Source of the DNA: CAWCDJ01 sp963796485 | GTDB taxonomy: Bacteria; Acidobacteriota; Terriglobia; Bryobacterales; Bryobacteraceae | DNA length: 64,000 nucleotides | Assembly (NCBI GenBank): GCA_963796485.1 | Contig: CAWCLV010000012.1 | Location: 62,001-126,000 of the forward strand | Reading direction: 5' to 3' | Shown here: piece after piece, positions 41,629 through 49,918 of the stretch | Layout: every line of letters starts with the position of its first letter | Numbering within the stretch: the first letter of the stretch is position 1 | Translations under genes and position numbers: made by a program | The notes under the pieces: model-generated | Databases searched by the model: none | Told to the model about the DNA's origin: nothing | What the model saw: only the letters and a program-made list of their open reading frames with translations

Positions 41629-43038
41629 CTACTTGTGGTAGTACATCTCCCAGCCTAAGTACTTGGTGGCGGCTTCGTAAACGGCCGGCGCGGTTTCGCT
41701 CAGGTTGGCGGCCACGTGGTGTTCGAAGCCGTTCTCGCAGATGTAGCGCAGCAACTCCTGCAGGCGCGGAATTTCGACCACACCGGCGCCGCCGAAGGTC
41801 TGGAGCGGATCGTCCGTGAAGCGCCCCTGGCCGACGTAGCCGCGGATCTTCCCGGTGGCATCGCTGGTGGAGAACCGCGCGAAACTCATGGGCGAAGCTT
41901 TAACCTTCCCGACGCAGGTGCCGAAGGTGTTCAGCTTGCCGACGGTCCCGGCGATGATCTCCTGGAAATCCATCCGCGCCTCTTCGAAGAAGTGTTTGGG
42001 TAGGTTGCTGCAATGGAAGCAGACCGCTTTGTCCGGGTTGTCGCCGTAATTGTTGTTCCAGTCGAGCAGGGCGCTGGGAGTTTCGGACGCAAGCCGCAGC
42101 GCGTGCATCCCGACTACGCCCGGCACGTCCACTTCGCAGGCGCTCGAATGCAGGCCGTTGGACATCATGCTCATCACCGTGCATGGCACCACGCCGAAAT
42201 ACTCTTCCATCGACGTCCAGCACTGCACGGCGCTGATATCGAGATCGTTGTCCTTCATCCAGCGATCGATCACGACGCCGAGCCGGGCCATCTTCATGAT
42301 GGCGTCGTCCGGGATGCCGTCGGTCGGAACGTAGCGGCGGATGTCCTGCGCCTTCGCCTGCACGCCGGCATCTTCGCACTTGAGCCGCTCGATGCGGCCG
42401 AAGATTTCGGAGAGATCGATGGGCTCGATCGTGATCCCGTTCGATTCGAGCAGTTTCTCGCTGTAGCGGACGGTGTTGAACGCCGCGGGGCGCGCGCCGA
42501 TGGCGCCGATCCTCAGCTTGCGGACTCCGTTGGCGACGCGGCAGACGGCGGCGAACCAGGCGAGATCGGCGGCGAATTCCGCCGAATCGGGCGCTTCGGT
42601 ATGAAGCGTCGTCAGCGAATAGGCGATGCGGTACTGCTGAAGATTATTGCAGACGCTCATCTTGCCGCAAAAACTGTCGCGGCGGTCCGCAATGGTCATC
42701 CGGCCAGCGTTGTCCGGGGTGGCCTGAATCAGAATGGGGATGCGGAGGTCCGCCATGCGGAGCGCTTCCGCCACGCCGCGCTCTTCCCCGAAGTTAGGAA
42801 GCGAGACGATAATGCCGTCTATCCTGTCGCGGTTGGCGCGGAACAGGTCGGCGCAGATACGGGCTTCCGCGCGTGTTTCCACGGCGCCGTGCTTGGTCTG
42901 TTCCGGCGTCAGGCAGACTACGCCGTAGCCCGCCTTTTCGAGAGTCGCGATCATCTGCTCGCGGCCGCTCTTGGCCAAATGGTCCGGGAAAAAACCCCGG
43001 TTGCCGACGATGATTCCGAAAGTCATTGTTTGTGCCAT
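41629..43038 (-). CDS. L-arabinose isomerase, fucose/arabinose isomerase family type
   Basis: 469 residues from ATG 43038 (GGAAAG 13 bases upstream); an extension to 43074 overlaps the preceding gene. It belongs to the L-fucose/L-arabinose isomerase-like family, not to the classical AraA family, whose N-terminal signature is absent. Motifs: GIIVGNRGFFPDHLAKSGRE, IIVSLPNFGEERGVAEAL, CWTSMEEYFGVVPCTVMSMM (metal/active-site region), ALLDWNNNYGDNPDKAVCFH. Its position directly before araB and araD makes arabinose-to-ribulose isomerisation the likely activity; it is functionally the operon's araA. A related aldose as preferred substrate cannot be excluded. Confidence 0.88.
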   Translation of the reverse strand: MAQTMTFGIIVGNRGFFPDHLAKSGREQMIATLEKAGYGVVCLTPEQTKHGAVETRAEARICADLFRANRDRIDGIIVSLPNFGEERGVAEALRMADLRIPILIQATPDNAGRMTIADRRDSFCGKMSVCNNLQQYRIAYSLTTLHTEAPDSAEFAADLAWFAAVCRVANGVRKLRIGAIGARPAAFNTVRYSEKLLESNGITIEPIDLSEIFGRIERLKCEDAGVQAKAQDIRRYVPTDGIPDDAIMKMARLGVVIDRWMKDNDLDISAVQCWTSMEEYFGVVPCTVMSMMSNGLHSSACEVDVPGVVGMHALRLASETPSALLDWNNNYGDNPDKAVCFHCSNLPKHFFEEARMDFQEIIAGTVGKLNTFGTCVGKVKASPMSFARFSTSDATGKIRGYVGQGRFTDDPLQTFGGAGVVEIPRLQELLRYICENGFEHHVAANLSETAPAVYEAATKYLGWEMYYHK

Positions 43039-43045
43039 GTGATAG

Positions 43046-43261
43046 TTACTTTCCGCGATTGGGCGCGAAGACAAAGCTGTAGATTGCGCCCAGGATTAAC
43101 ATGAGAGCGCCCCACCAGACTCCGACGTGCAGGTCCGCCAGGACCAGGTTGCCGGGATTGTTCCAGTTCGCAATGCCGGCCCCGAGAATAATGACGCCGT
43201 AAACGGCGAGCAGCACTCCAATAAAGAACCAGATCGAAATCTGACGCGCTTTGTGTGACAT
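43046..43261 (-). CDS. Small two-TM protein between symporter and isomerase genes
   Basis: 71 residues: a basic N-terminus (MSHKARQ), TM1 (ISIWFFIGVLLAVYGVIILG), a short polar loop (NWNNPGNLVLADLHVG) and TM2 (VWWGALMLILGAIYSFVF), with a basic tail PNRGK. It starts 6 bp after the sodium symporter and ends 7 bp before the isomerase gene, so it is translated from the middle of the arabinose operon. I read it as a possible accessory subunit of the symporter, like the small partners known for some SSS transporters. The function is inferred from position only. Confidence 0.8.
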   Translation of the reverse strand: MSHKARQISIWFFIGVLLAVYGVIILGAGIANWNNPGNLVLADLHVGVWWGALMLILGAIYSFVFAPNRGK

Positions 43262-43267
43262 GTTCGC

Positions 43268-44980
43268 CTACCAGAAAATGATGTTGAGAACCACGAAAAA
43301 CACCGCCACCAGTCCGGCCCAGAAGACCGGACGCTGATACAGAGCCAGATGGCCTTCGGAGGGCACCTCGGTGCAACCGTAGACCAGCCCGACCAGTTTG
43401 CTCTCGGGCAGAGGCTGCGTCAACATGCTCACCACGACAGTGACGACCACGCAGACGATCCAGCTCCACAGCGCGCGGTACATGTTCTCCGCCATGTCTT
43501 TCGCATTGGGCGAGAGCGCCACGATCGAAAGCGCCGCGGGATTCAACTTCACCCAGGCCCACATCCCGATCGACGAAACGGTGCCGGTGAGCAGGCCCCA
43601 GAATCCGCCGGCGGGGGTGGCGCGCTTCCAGAGCATGCCCAGCAGCACGGTGCCGAACAGCGGCGCGATGAAGAAGCTGAAGAGCGCCTGAACGTAGTCC
43701 ATGATGCTCTTGAACTCCATTACCAGATACGCCGTCCCGATGCTCACCAGTACGCCGGCGATGGTGCACCAGCGGCCCATGCTCACGTAGTGCGCGTCGG
43801 ACGCGGTCTTCCGTATGAAGGCGCGATAGATGTCGTAGGTCCAGACCGTGGCAAATGCGCTCACGTTGCCCGCCATGCCGGACATGAACCCCGCGATCAG
43901 GGCGGTGATCCCCAGGCCCAGCAGGCCGGGACCGAAATAGCGGGCCAGCATCAGCGGAAGCACTTCATTGTAGCTATGGCCGCCCGTGGCTACCGCCTGC
44001 GTCTCGCCCACCAGTTTGACCGGGAGGACCGTAAGCGCCAGGAGCCCGGGAAGGATGACAATGAACGGCACCATCATCTTGAATGCCGCGCCGATGATCG
44101 GGGCCATTTTGGCGGATCGCAAATCCTTGGCCGCCAGGACGCGCTGCACCACCAGGAAGTCCGTGGTCCAATACCCGAACGAGATCACCCAGCCGAGCCC
44201 CAGCACGATCCCGGTCCAGTGGATTCCCATCGGGTTATCTTTGAAGGAGCCGAGGTTGCTCCAAAGGTGGGTGTAGTTTGCGCTCCCGAGATTGTGCGCG
44301 ATCTGTACCGTCAGATTGTGCCAGCCGCCCGCTTCGATCAGGCCCAGAATGGGGATGAGCAGGGCCCCCAGCCAGATAAGCGCGAACTGCAGCACCTCGT
44401 TAAAGATGGCGGAACGCAAGCCTCCCAGCGCGACGTACACCGCGACCGTGACGGAGGAAACCCAGATGCTGAAATGAATGTCCCAGCCGAGCACCACCTT
44501 CATCACCAGCGCCATGGAATACATGTTGATGCCGCTCATCAGCACCGTCATGAATCCGAACGACACGGCGGACAGCGCACGGCTCGGCTCGCCGAAGCGC
44601 AATTGCAAATATCCCGGCACCGAGTGGGTCTTGGAGATGTAGTAGAACGGCATCATCACAATCGCCAGGAAAAGCATGGCGGGGATGGCTCCAATCCAAT
44701 ACCAATGCGTGGCGAGGATGCCGTATTGATAGGCGGCGGCAGCCCAGCCCATCAGTTCGAGTGACCCGAGGTTGGCGGAGAGGAAACTGAGGCCCGCGAT
44801 CCAGGCGGTCATCTCGCGTCCGGCCAAAAAGAAATCTTCTCCGGTTTCCGACTGGCCCTTCAGATAAAATCCGATGGTCAGTACGGTAACGAAGTAGATG
44901 ACGATAATCGCAATGTCGACGCCGCTCAGGGAAACCAGGCGCGAGGGGGCCGACTGGAGGAAAAACAAAGCAGGTGTCAT
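43268..44980 (-). CDS. Sodium:solute symporter (SSS family), probably arabinose uptake
   Basis: 570 residues from ATG 44980; a TTG five codons upstream is possible. About 14 TM helices of the SSS/SGLT fold: VDIAIIVIYFVTVLTIGFYL, the TM1-2 loop GEDFFLAGREMTAWIAGLSF, GYWTTDFLVVQRVLAAKDL, and the sodium-site helix GLGITALIAGFMSGMAGNVS. It is the first gene after the LacI-controlled promoter, followed by the small TM protein, isomerase, kinase and epimerase, which makes L-arabinose (or arabinose-containing sugar) the likely substrate. Confidence 0.92.
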   Translation of the reverse strand: MTPALFFLQSAPSRLVSLSGVDIAIIVIYFVTVLTIGFYLKGQSETGEDFFLAGREMTAWIAGLSFLSANLGSLELMGWAAAAYQYGILATHWYWIGAIPAMLFLAIVMMPFYYISKTHSVPGYLQLRFGEPSRALSAVSFGFMTVLMSGINMYSMALVMKVVLGWDIHFSIWVSSVTVAVYVALGGLRSAIFNEVLQFALIWLGALLIPILGLIEAGGWHNLTVQIAHNLGSANYTHLWSNLGSFKDNPMGIHWTGIVLGLGWVISFGYWTTDFLVVQRVLAAKDLRSAKMAPIIGAAFKMMVPFIVILPGLLALTVLPVKLVGETQAVATGGHSYNEVLPLMLARYFGPGLLGLGITALIAGFMSGMAGNVSAFATVWTYDIYRAFIRKTASDAHYVSMGRWCTIAGVLVSIGTAYLVMEFKSIMDYVQALFSFFIAPLFGTVLLGMLWKRATPAGGFWGLLTGTVSSIGMWAWVKLNPAALSIVALSPNAKDMAENMYRALWSWIVCVVVTVVVSMLTQPLPESKLVGLVYGCTEVPSEGHLALYQRPVFWAGLVAVFFVVLNIIFW

Positions 44981-45003
44981 CTTGGAGCACCGCAATCGCG
45001 AAC

Positions 45004-45053
45004 TGAAATCGCTTGCACGTGGGTATTGTATTCTGCGGTGGACGGGTGGTCAA
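45004..45053 (-). promoter_or_regulatory. Promoter and LacI operator of the arabinose operon
   Basis: On the minus strand: TTGACC (45053-45048), a 17-bp spacer and TACAAT (45030-45025). The palindrome TGAAATCGCTTGCA at 45004-45017 fits the LacI-family consensus TGnAAnCGnTTnCA at every fixed position and covers the transcription start. The -35 overlaps the lacI stop codon. Confidence 0.85.
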
Positions 45054-46054
45054 CCGCGGTTCCGAACCGGCCCGGTCGAATCGCGTAGGACAAAGTCGGG
45101 ATCGATCACGATTTCCGAATCGCCGGAGCCGTCCACCTTTCCGGAATGCGGCGCAAGGCGATCGCTGATGATGTGGCCGATCCGGTCGCGGGGAATGTGC
45201 ACCGTGGTGAGAGCCGGAGAGCAGAATTCGGAGAGCTTTACGTTATCGAAACCGGTGACGGAAATATCCTGCGGGACGCGCAGGCCCCGCTCGCGCAGCT
45301 CCCGCAGCGCCCCGACAGCCATAATGTCGTTGACGCAGATGATCGCGGTGGGCTGATACCCGGCGCCCAGCAGAGAGCGCGCCGCCTGCCGGCCGCCTTC
45401 GAGGGTGTCGGCATCCGCGGTCGAGCGGACCTCCACGTCGGGAAACCGCGCCACGGCGTCCATGACCGTCTTCATGCGCTCGTTGATCGGACCCAGCACC
45501 GAGTGGTGGCCGATGAACCCCAGGCGCCGGTGTCCCATCGCATGAAGGTAATCCATCACCTTTTCAACGCCCCGCCGGTAGTTCACGCGGATGTTCGTAA
45601 TGTTCTTGCGCGGCGAGCCGACATCGTAGAAGACCACCGGGATCTCGCTGTCGTTCAACTCATCCATCAAGGCGGGATCCATTTCCGAAACGATGGCGGC
45701 CAAACCCGCCACGCGCCGCCCGATCATCAACCGGATGCTGGTGACCAGTTGCTCGGGCCGGTAGTCCGTATTGGCCACGACGACTTCGTAGCCGCCGGCG
45801 TGAGCGTCGGATTCGACCGTCTTATAGATGTCGAAGAAGAAGGGGTTCTCCATATTGGAGACGATCACCCCGATGGTGCTGCTTTTACCCCCAGCCAGGT
45901 TCCTGGCGTGGAGATTCGGGTGGTACTTCAGTTCCTCGATTGCTCGCAGGACGCGGGCCCGCGTGGTGCTCTTGACCACGCTGGCGTTATTCAGGACGCG
46001 AGAGACCGTCGCGGTGGAGACCTTGGCGCGGAGGGCCACCTGTTCGAGGTTCAT
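45050..46054 (-). CDS. LacI family repressor of the arabinose operon
   Basis: 334 residues. N-terminal helix-turn-helix NLEQVALRAKVSTATVSRVLN, the hinge helix region HARNLAGGKSSTIGVIVSNM, and a periplasmic-binding-protein-like effector domain (ENPFFFDIYKTVESDAHAGG, AIICVNDIMAVGALRELRER, QDISVTGFDNVKLSEFCSPA). It lies directly upstream of the symporter gene with 69 bp between, where a promoter with a canonical LacI-type box is found. It probably represses the operon until an arabinose-derived inducer binds. Divergent from the DUF202 gene. Confidence 0.94.
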   Translation of the reverse strand: MNLEQVALRAKVSTATVSRVLNNASVVKSTTRARVLRAIEELKYHPNLHARNLAGGKSSTIGVIVSNMENPFFFDIYKTVESDAHAGGYEVVVANTDYRPEQLVTSIRLMIGRRVAGLAAIVSEMDPALMDELNDSEIPVVFYDVGSPRKNITNIRVNYRRGVEKVMDYLHAMGHRRLGFIGHHSVLGPINERMKTVMDAVARFPDVEVRSTADADTLEGGRQAARSLLGAGYQPTAIICVNDIMAVGALRELRERGLRVPQDISVTGFDNVKLSEFCSPALTTVHIPRDRIGHIISDRLAPHSGKVDGSGDSEIVIDPDFVLRDSTGPVRNRG

Positions 46055-46121
46055 ACTGCCTCTATTGTAAATGGTCTATGGGAGCGGTTACAGGGGGCGC
46101 CGGCGATATACAATCAGGACG

Positions 46122-46502
46122 GTGCCAGACGCGCCCAGAAGCAGCCCGAGCGACTATCTCGCCGCGGAGCGAACGTTTCTTGCGTGGATCAGGACGGGCC
46201 TCGCCCTGATGGGGTTTGGCTTCGTCGTCGCCCGCTTCGGGTTGTTCCTGCAAGCGATAGAGGGCGGGCGATCCGGTTCCCAGGCAAATGCGTACGGGCT
46301 CTCTTTCTGGTTCGGCACGGCCCTGATCGGCCTGGGAGTATTCGTAAACGTCGCATGCGCCCTGAATCACTTCCGGCTGATACGCGAGTTGAATCAAGGC
46401 GGCCCGGCGGCGCACCGGCCGTCCTGGCTGGCTGTCGCGATCGCAGTCATTCTCGCGGTCGTGGGACTGGCGATGGCAGTTTACCTGGTTTGGGTCAAAT
46501 AG
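46122..46502 (+). CDS. DUF202 (YidH-like) membrane protein
   Basis: 126 residues from GTG 46122, with CAGGAC just upstream. The DUF202 signature is clear: SDYLAAERTFLAWIRTGLAL followed by GFGFVVARFGLFLQ, then two more TM helices (FWFGTALIGLGVFVNVAC; WLAVAIAVILAVVGLAMAVY). Inner membrane protein of unknown function found in most bacteria. It diverges from the lacI gene and precedes the ThuA gene by 76 bp; no functional link is evident. Confidence 0.9.
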   Translation: MPDAPRSSPSDYLAAERTFLAWIRTGLALMGFGFVVARFGLFLQAIEGGRSGSQANAYGLSFWFGTALIGLGVFVNVACALNHFRLIRELNQGGPAAHRPSWLAVAIAVILAVVGLAMAVYLVWVK

Positions 46503-46578
46503 CCGGCGGCTGCTGATGTCTGTCTCGGACGCGCCCGGCCGGAGTATCATGGTTCCTCGGTCGCGAAGGAGGGGGATC

Positions 46579-47442
46579 ATGAGGCAGTTTACGGCAGCCG
46601 CGTGCTTTCTTTTAAGCGGAGCTCTCTTCCAGCCATCCGCCTGGGGCCAGGACGCGCCCCGGGCGCCGGGGCAGAATCCGAACGGCATGCACGTGTACAT
46701 CTGGGCCGGGCTCAAATCCCATCAGCCGGGACAGCACGATTATCCGCAGTTTCTGGCGGACTGGAGCAAGCTGCTCACCGAGCGCGGCGCAGTGGTGGAT
46801 GGCGCCCTGCATGGGCCGGGCAGCGCCGATCTCGAGCACACCGATGTGGTCGTGATCTATAAGGGCGATGCCGCCTACCTCAGCGACGGCGAGAAGGAGA
46901 CCCTCGATGCATTCGTCAAACGCGGCGGCGGCCTGGTCAGCCTGCACGACTCCCTCTGCGGCCCGGACCCGGCCTATTTTGCCGCCCTGGTCGGCGGCGC
47001 GAAGAAACACGGCGAGGTGAACTACACGCTGGACGCCCCGGTCCCCTACACCGTCGTGGACAAGTCGAACCCGATCATGAAGGACATGTCCGACCTTACA
47101 CTCTTCGACGAGGCCTTCTTCAAGATGACCTGGGCGAAGGACCCGGGGATTCACGTCCTCGCGACGGCGGTGATCGCACCGACCCCGAGCGCCGGAGATC
47201 ATAAAGGCGAGGTGGTCCCGCAGATGTGGACGTACGAGCATACCCTGCCCGGCGGCCGGCCCGCGCGGGCGTTCGTGTGGATGCAGGGCCATACCTACGC
47301 GGATTTCGCCAACTATCAAATCCAGCGAACGTTGCTGCGCGGCATCGCCTGGGCGGGGAAGAAACCGGTTGATGAACTGGTGGATTACGTCGCTCCTCCC
47401 CGTCCCCCACGCAGAACGCCGGGCGCCGGCAACTCGCGATAA
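46579..47442 (+). CDS. ThuA-like domain protein, secreted
   Basis: 287 residues from ATG 46579, preceded by AAGGAGGGGG. Signal peptide MRQFTAAACFLLSGALFQPS. The ThuA/glutamine-amidotransferase-like fold shows as HVYIWAGLKSHQPGQHDYPQ, DVVVIYKGDAAYLSDGEKET, RGGGLVSLHDSLCGPDPAYF and WTYEHTLPGGRPARAFVWMQ. ThuA proteins are tied to trehalose and 3-keto-disaccharide use; exported versions are frequent in Acidobacteriota and Planctomycetota. With two Gfo/Idh and two DUF1080 proteins in the window it completes a 3-keto-sugar set, though they are not in one operon. Confidence 0.9.
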   Translation: MRQFTAAACFLLSGALFQPSAWGQDAPRAPGQNPNGMHVYIWAGLKSHQPGQHDYPQFLADWSKLLTERGAVVDGALHGPGSADLEHTDVVVIYKGDAAYLSDGEKETLDAFVKRGGGLVSLHDSLCGPDPAYFAALVGGAKKHGEVNYTLDAPVPYTVVDKSNPIMKDMSDLTLFDEAFFKMTWAKDPGIHVLATAVIAPTPSAGDHKGEVVPQMWTYEHTLPGGRPARAFVWMQGHTYADFANYQIQRTLLRGIAWAGKKPVDELVDYVAPPRPPRRTPGAGNSR

Positions 47443-47492
47443 GTTTTTCGAGCAGTGCGCCGCGCTTCTCGTCGGGTCGGCGCCGGCTTCCC

Positions 47493-47576
47493 AGGGGCTA
47501 AAGCCCCGCGCAGGTTGAAACCTGCCCCACACGGTGTGTGGCCGACTTCAGTCGGCGCGGGCTTTCAAGCCCGCCC
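47493..47576. repeat. Interspersed multi-palindrome element, copy B
   Basis: Intact copy, opposite orientation to A and C. It strings together short palindromes: GGGGCTAAAGCCCC, GCAGGTTGAAACCTGC, CCCCACACGGTGTGTGG, CCGACTTCAGTCGG and GGGCTTTCAAGCCC. Located between the ThuA gene and a convergent gene. Confidence 0.85.
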
Positions 47577-47620
47577 ATCCGTGGTGGGACCCGATCGAGT
47601 CGGTGAGGGAGACATCGACG

Positions 47621-48199
47621 TCAAAAGCTCCAGGCGTCGATCTTAAGCTGGCCCTTATCGGCGAAGTTTTCGAGCCAGAGCCTGCCGCGGCGGAGTTCCA
47701 GGTAAGGTCCCTGCGCGCCGCGCCGCACCGTGGCGTTCCAGATTTTCATCTGCTGCCCCATCGACCAGAAAGTATGTCCCTTGAGGAGTGTGAACTGCCT
47801 GGTCCATGGCCGTGCTGCATAAGGCGTATCGGTACCGAGTTCGACCCTGACCATCAGGGGCAAGATGGATTTATCCACTGCCTCCAGCGGCGAAACGTCG
47901 ATTTCGTTCGGAACCGCGGAATTGACGCCCGGAAGCAGGTAGATCATGGTCCACCTGCCTGGCTGGAAGCCTCGGAGAACGAACCGGCCCTGCGGGTCGG
48001 CGGTAACGGTCGGCACGTTGGACAGGAGCCTGACCTTGCCCTGATCCTCAAGCACTTCGCAAAGGATTAGACGCGCGCCGGCCATCGGTTTCCCGCTTTT
48101 GCCGAGAAACACGCCGTTGGCCGTCGTAGCTTGTGGCTGGCCCGGGAAACACACCGTCGCGGTGGCGAGGACCAGGATATTCAGCCACATGGCTTTCAT
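47621..48199 (-). CDS. Secreted carboxypeptidase-regulatory-like protein
   Basis: 192 residues; start at 48199 has an ideal AAGGAGGA five bases upstream. Signal peptide MKAMWLNILVLATATVCF. The N-terminal half is a CarboxypepD_reg/transthyretin-like fold (NGVFLGKSGKPMAGARLILC, ADPQGRFVLRGFQPGRWTMI). The C-terminal part (QQMKIWNATVRRGAQGPYLE) is unassigned. Such domains occur at the front of Oar receptors; here it stands alone, possibly as a periplasmic or surface beta-sandwich. No operon partner. Confidence 0.75.
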   Translation of the reverse strand: MKAMWLNILVLATATVCFPGQPQATTANGVFLGKSGKPMAGARLILCEVLEDQGKVRLLSNVPTVTADPQGRFVLRGFQPGRWTMIYLLPGVNSAVPNEIDVSPLEAVDKSILPLMVRVELGTDTPYAARPWTRQFTLLKGHTFWSMGQQMKIWNATVRRGAQGPYLELRRGRLWLENFADKGQLKIDAWSF

Positions 48200-48342
48200 G
48201 AGTCCTCCTTCCGCTCGCCGGTACCGGGTAGGTCCCCGACGAGAAGGCGCAGGCCAGGACTCTACGGGACGTCCTGGCCCATCGAATATACGCCCAATCG
48301 GCCGGATTGGAACCCCGATTCGCTCCCGCCGATATCGGAAAG

Positions 48343-49800
48343 TCAGGCTACCGTATTGCGCGCGATCACTTCTTTATAGAAATCCGCACTCAGTTTCGGA
48401 ATGCGCACCTGCGACGGGAAATCGACATAGTGGATGCCGAAGCGCTTGGTGTAGCCGTCGGCCCACTCGAAATTGTCCATCAGGCTCCACAGGAAATAGC
48501 CCTTCAATGGGATGCCCTCCGAAACGGCGCGGTGCGCGTGAATGAGGTGATTGCGGACATACATCACCCGGTCTGTGTCGTAGACGTGGCGGTCGGGGGT
48601 GAGGACGTCGTCGGAGGAACATCCGTTTTCGGTGATGTGCAGCTCCTTCACCTTCCAGATCTCCGAGAGGTGGCGCGGACCCCAGTAGGCGCACTCCGGT
48701 CCGAGGTAAAGCCACGGCGATGCCATTCTCGGAGACGACGCCGGCCGCGGCACGATGGCATACCCCGCGGCGTTCCCGGCCGCACGCACATAGGTGGGGG
48801 TGTAAATGTTCATGCCGACGAAATCGACCGGCGTGCCGATGGCTTTCATTTCGGCGGGCGTGGTCTTGGGCGCGTTGGCACCGAGCTCCGAAAGATATTC
48901 GTCCATGTAGCGGCCTTCGAGGACCGCGGTCAGGAACGGCGCGTTCTCCGAGCGCATCGCCTTTTGCGCGGCGGCAATATGGGCCGCGGTCTCGATCACC
49001 GGGACGCAAACCGTGGGATTCTCGGCGATCCCGACCCGGGTGCCCGGTTTCGCGGCGGCGCGGATCGCCAGCGCGCCGAGGCCGTGCGCCAGCACCGCGT
49101 TGTGCCGCACCTGCGCGACCTGCGCGATTCCCAGGCGCTTGCCGGGCGCCTTCGTCCCGGAGCCGTAACCTTCGTCCGTGAAGCAGGAGAATTCGTTGAT
49201 GGTGAAGAAATTTTTGATGCGGTCCGAGAACCGGCCCGCCACGAAGCCGGCGTAATCGGCGAAAGCTTGCGAGGTGTCCTTGGATTGCCAGCCGCCGGCG
49301 CGGTCCTCGAGCGCCTGCGGCAGGTCCCAGTGGAACAGGGTCGCGTACGGCTGAATCCCGGCCGCGAGCAGCTCATCGAGAACGCGGCTGTAATACGACA
49401 CCCCTGCCTCGTTCGGCTTTCCCGTCCCGTCCGGAAAGATGCGCGGCCACGCGAAGGAGAAACGGTAGACCGAGACCCCGAGCGACTTCAGCAGTTGAAC
49501 ATCTTCCTTGTACCGGTGATAGCTGTCGGTGGCGACGTCACCCGTATCGCCGTTTGCCGTCTTGCCCGGCGTGTGCGACCAGGTGTCCCACACCGAGGGC
49601 TTGCGGCCATCCTCCGCCGCCGCGCCTTCAATCTGATAGGACGCCGTAGCGCAACCCCAGCTGAAACCGGCGGGGAAACGAAAGCCGGCGGGGCGATTCG
49701 GCCGGCCCCTTGAAGGCCGCTCCTGTGCCGCCGCGGCAAGGGGTGCGGCAAGCGCCGCAGCCGTAGCTCTCTTACCGAGATCTCTTCGGGATAAGGACAT
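48343..49800 (-). CDS. GH1 beta-glucosidase, Tat-exported
   Basis: 485 residues from ATG 49800. The leader MSLSRRDLGKRATAAALAAP is twin-arginine type. GH1 features in order: FRFPAGFSWGCATASYQIEG, VYRFSFAWPRIFPDGTGKPN, FHWDLPQAL, TINEF with the acid/base E203, HITENG with the nucleophile E391, and YFLWSLMDNFEWADGYTKRF. The usual NEP after the acid/base is NEF here. It hydrolyses beta-glucosides or similar disaccharides; periplasmic location is inferred from the leader. Transcribed alone, divergent from the SDR gene. Confidence 0.94.
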   Translation of the reverse strand: MSLSRRDLGKRATAAALAAPLAAAAQERPSRGRPNRPAGFRFPAGFSWGCATASYQIEGAAAEDGRKPSVWDTWSHTPGKTANGDTGDVATDSYHRYKEDVQLLKSLGVSVYRFSFAWPRIFPDGTGKPNEAGVSYYSRVLDELLAAGIQPYATLFHWDLPQALEDRAGGWQSKDTSQAFADYAGFVAGRFSDRIKNFFTINEFSCFTDEGYGSGTKAPGKRLGIAQVAQVRHNAVLAHGLGALAIRAAAKPGTRVGIAENPTVCVPVIETAAHIAAAQKAMRSENAPFLTAVLEGRYMDEYLSELGANAPKTTPAEMKAIGTPVDFVGMNIYTPTYVRAAGNAAGYAIVPRPASSPRMASPWLYLGPECAYWGPRHLSEIWKVKELHITENGCSSDDVLTPDRHVYDTDRVMYVRNHLIHAHRAVSEGIPLKGYFLWSLMDNFEWADGYTKRFGIHYVDFPSQVRIPKLSADFYKEVIARNTVA

Positions 49801-49918
49801 GAATAATTCGGACCTCGGTATCATTATTAACCGAATCGCATCCGCCCGCACCATGCGGCTTGCGCGGGTCCCCGGAGTTCGTGATAACCTCGGACGATTT
49901 CACTGGGAGGGGACTCCT

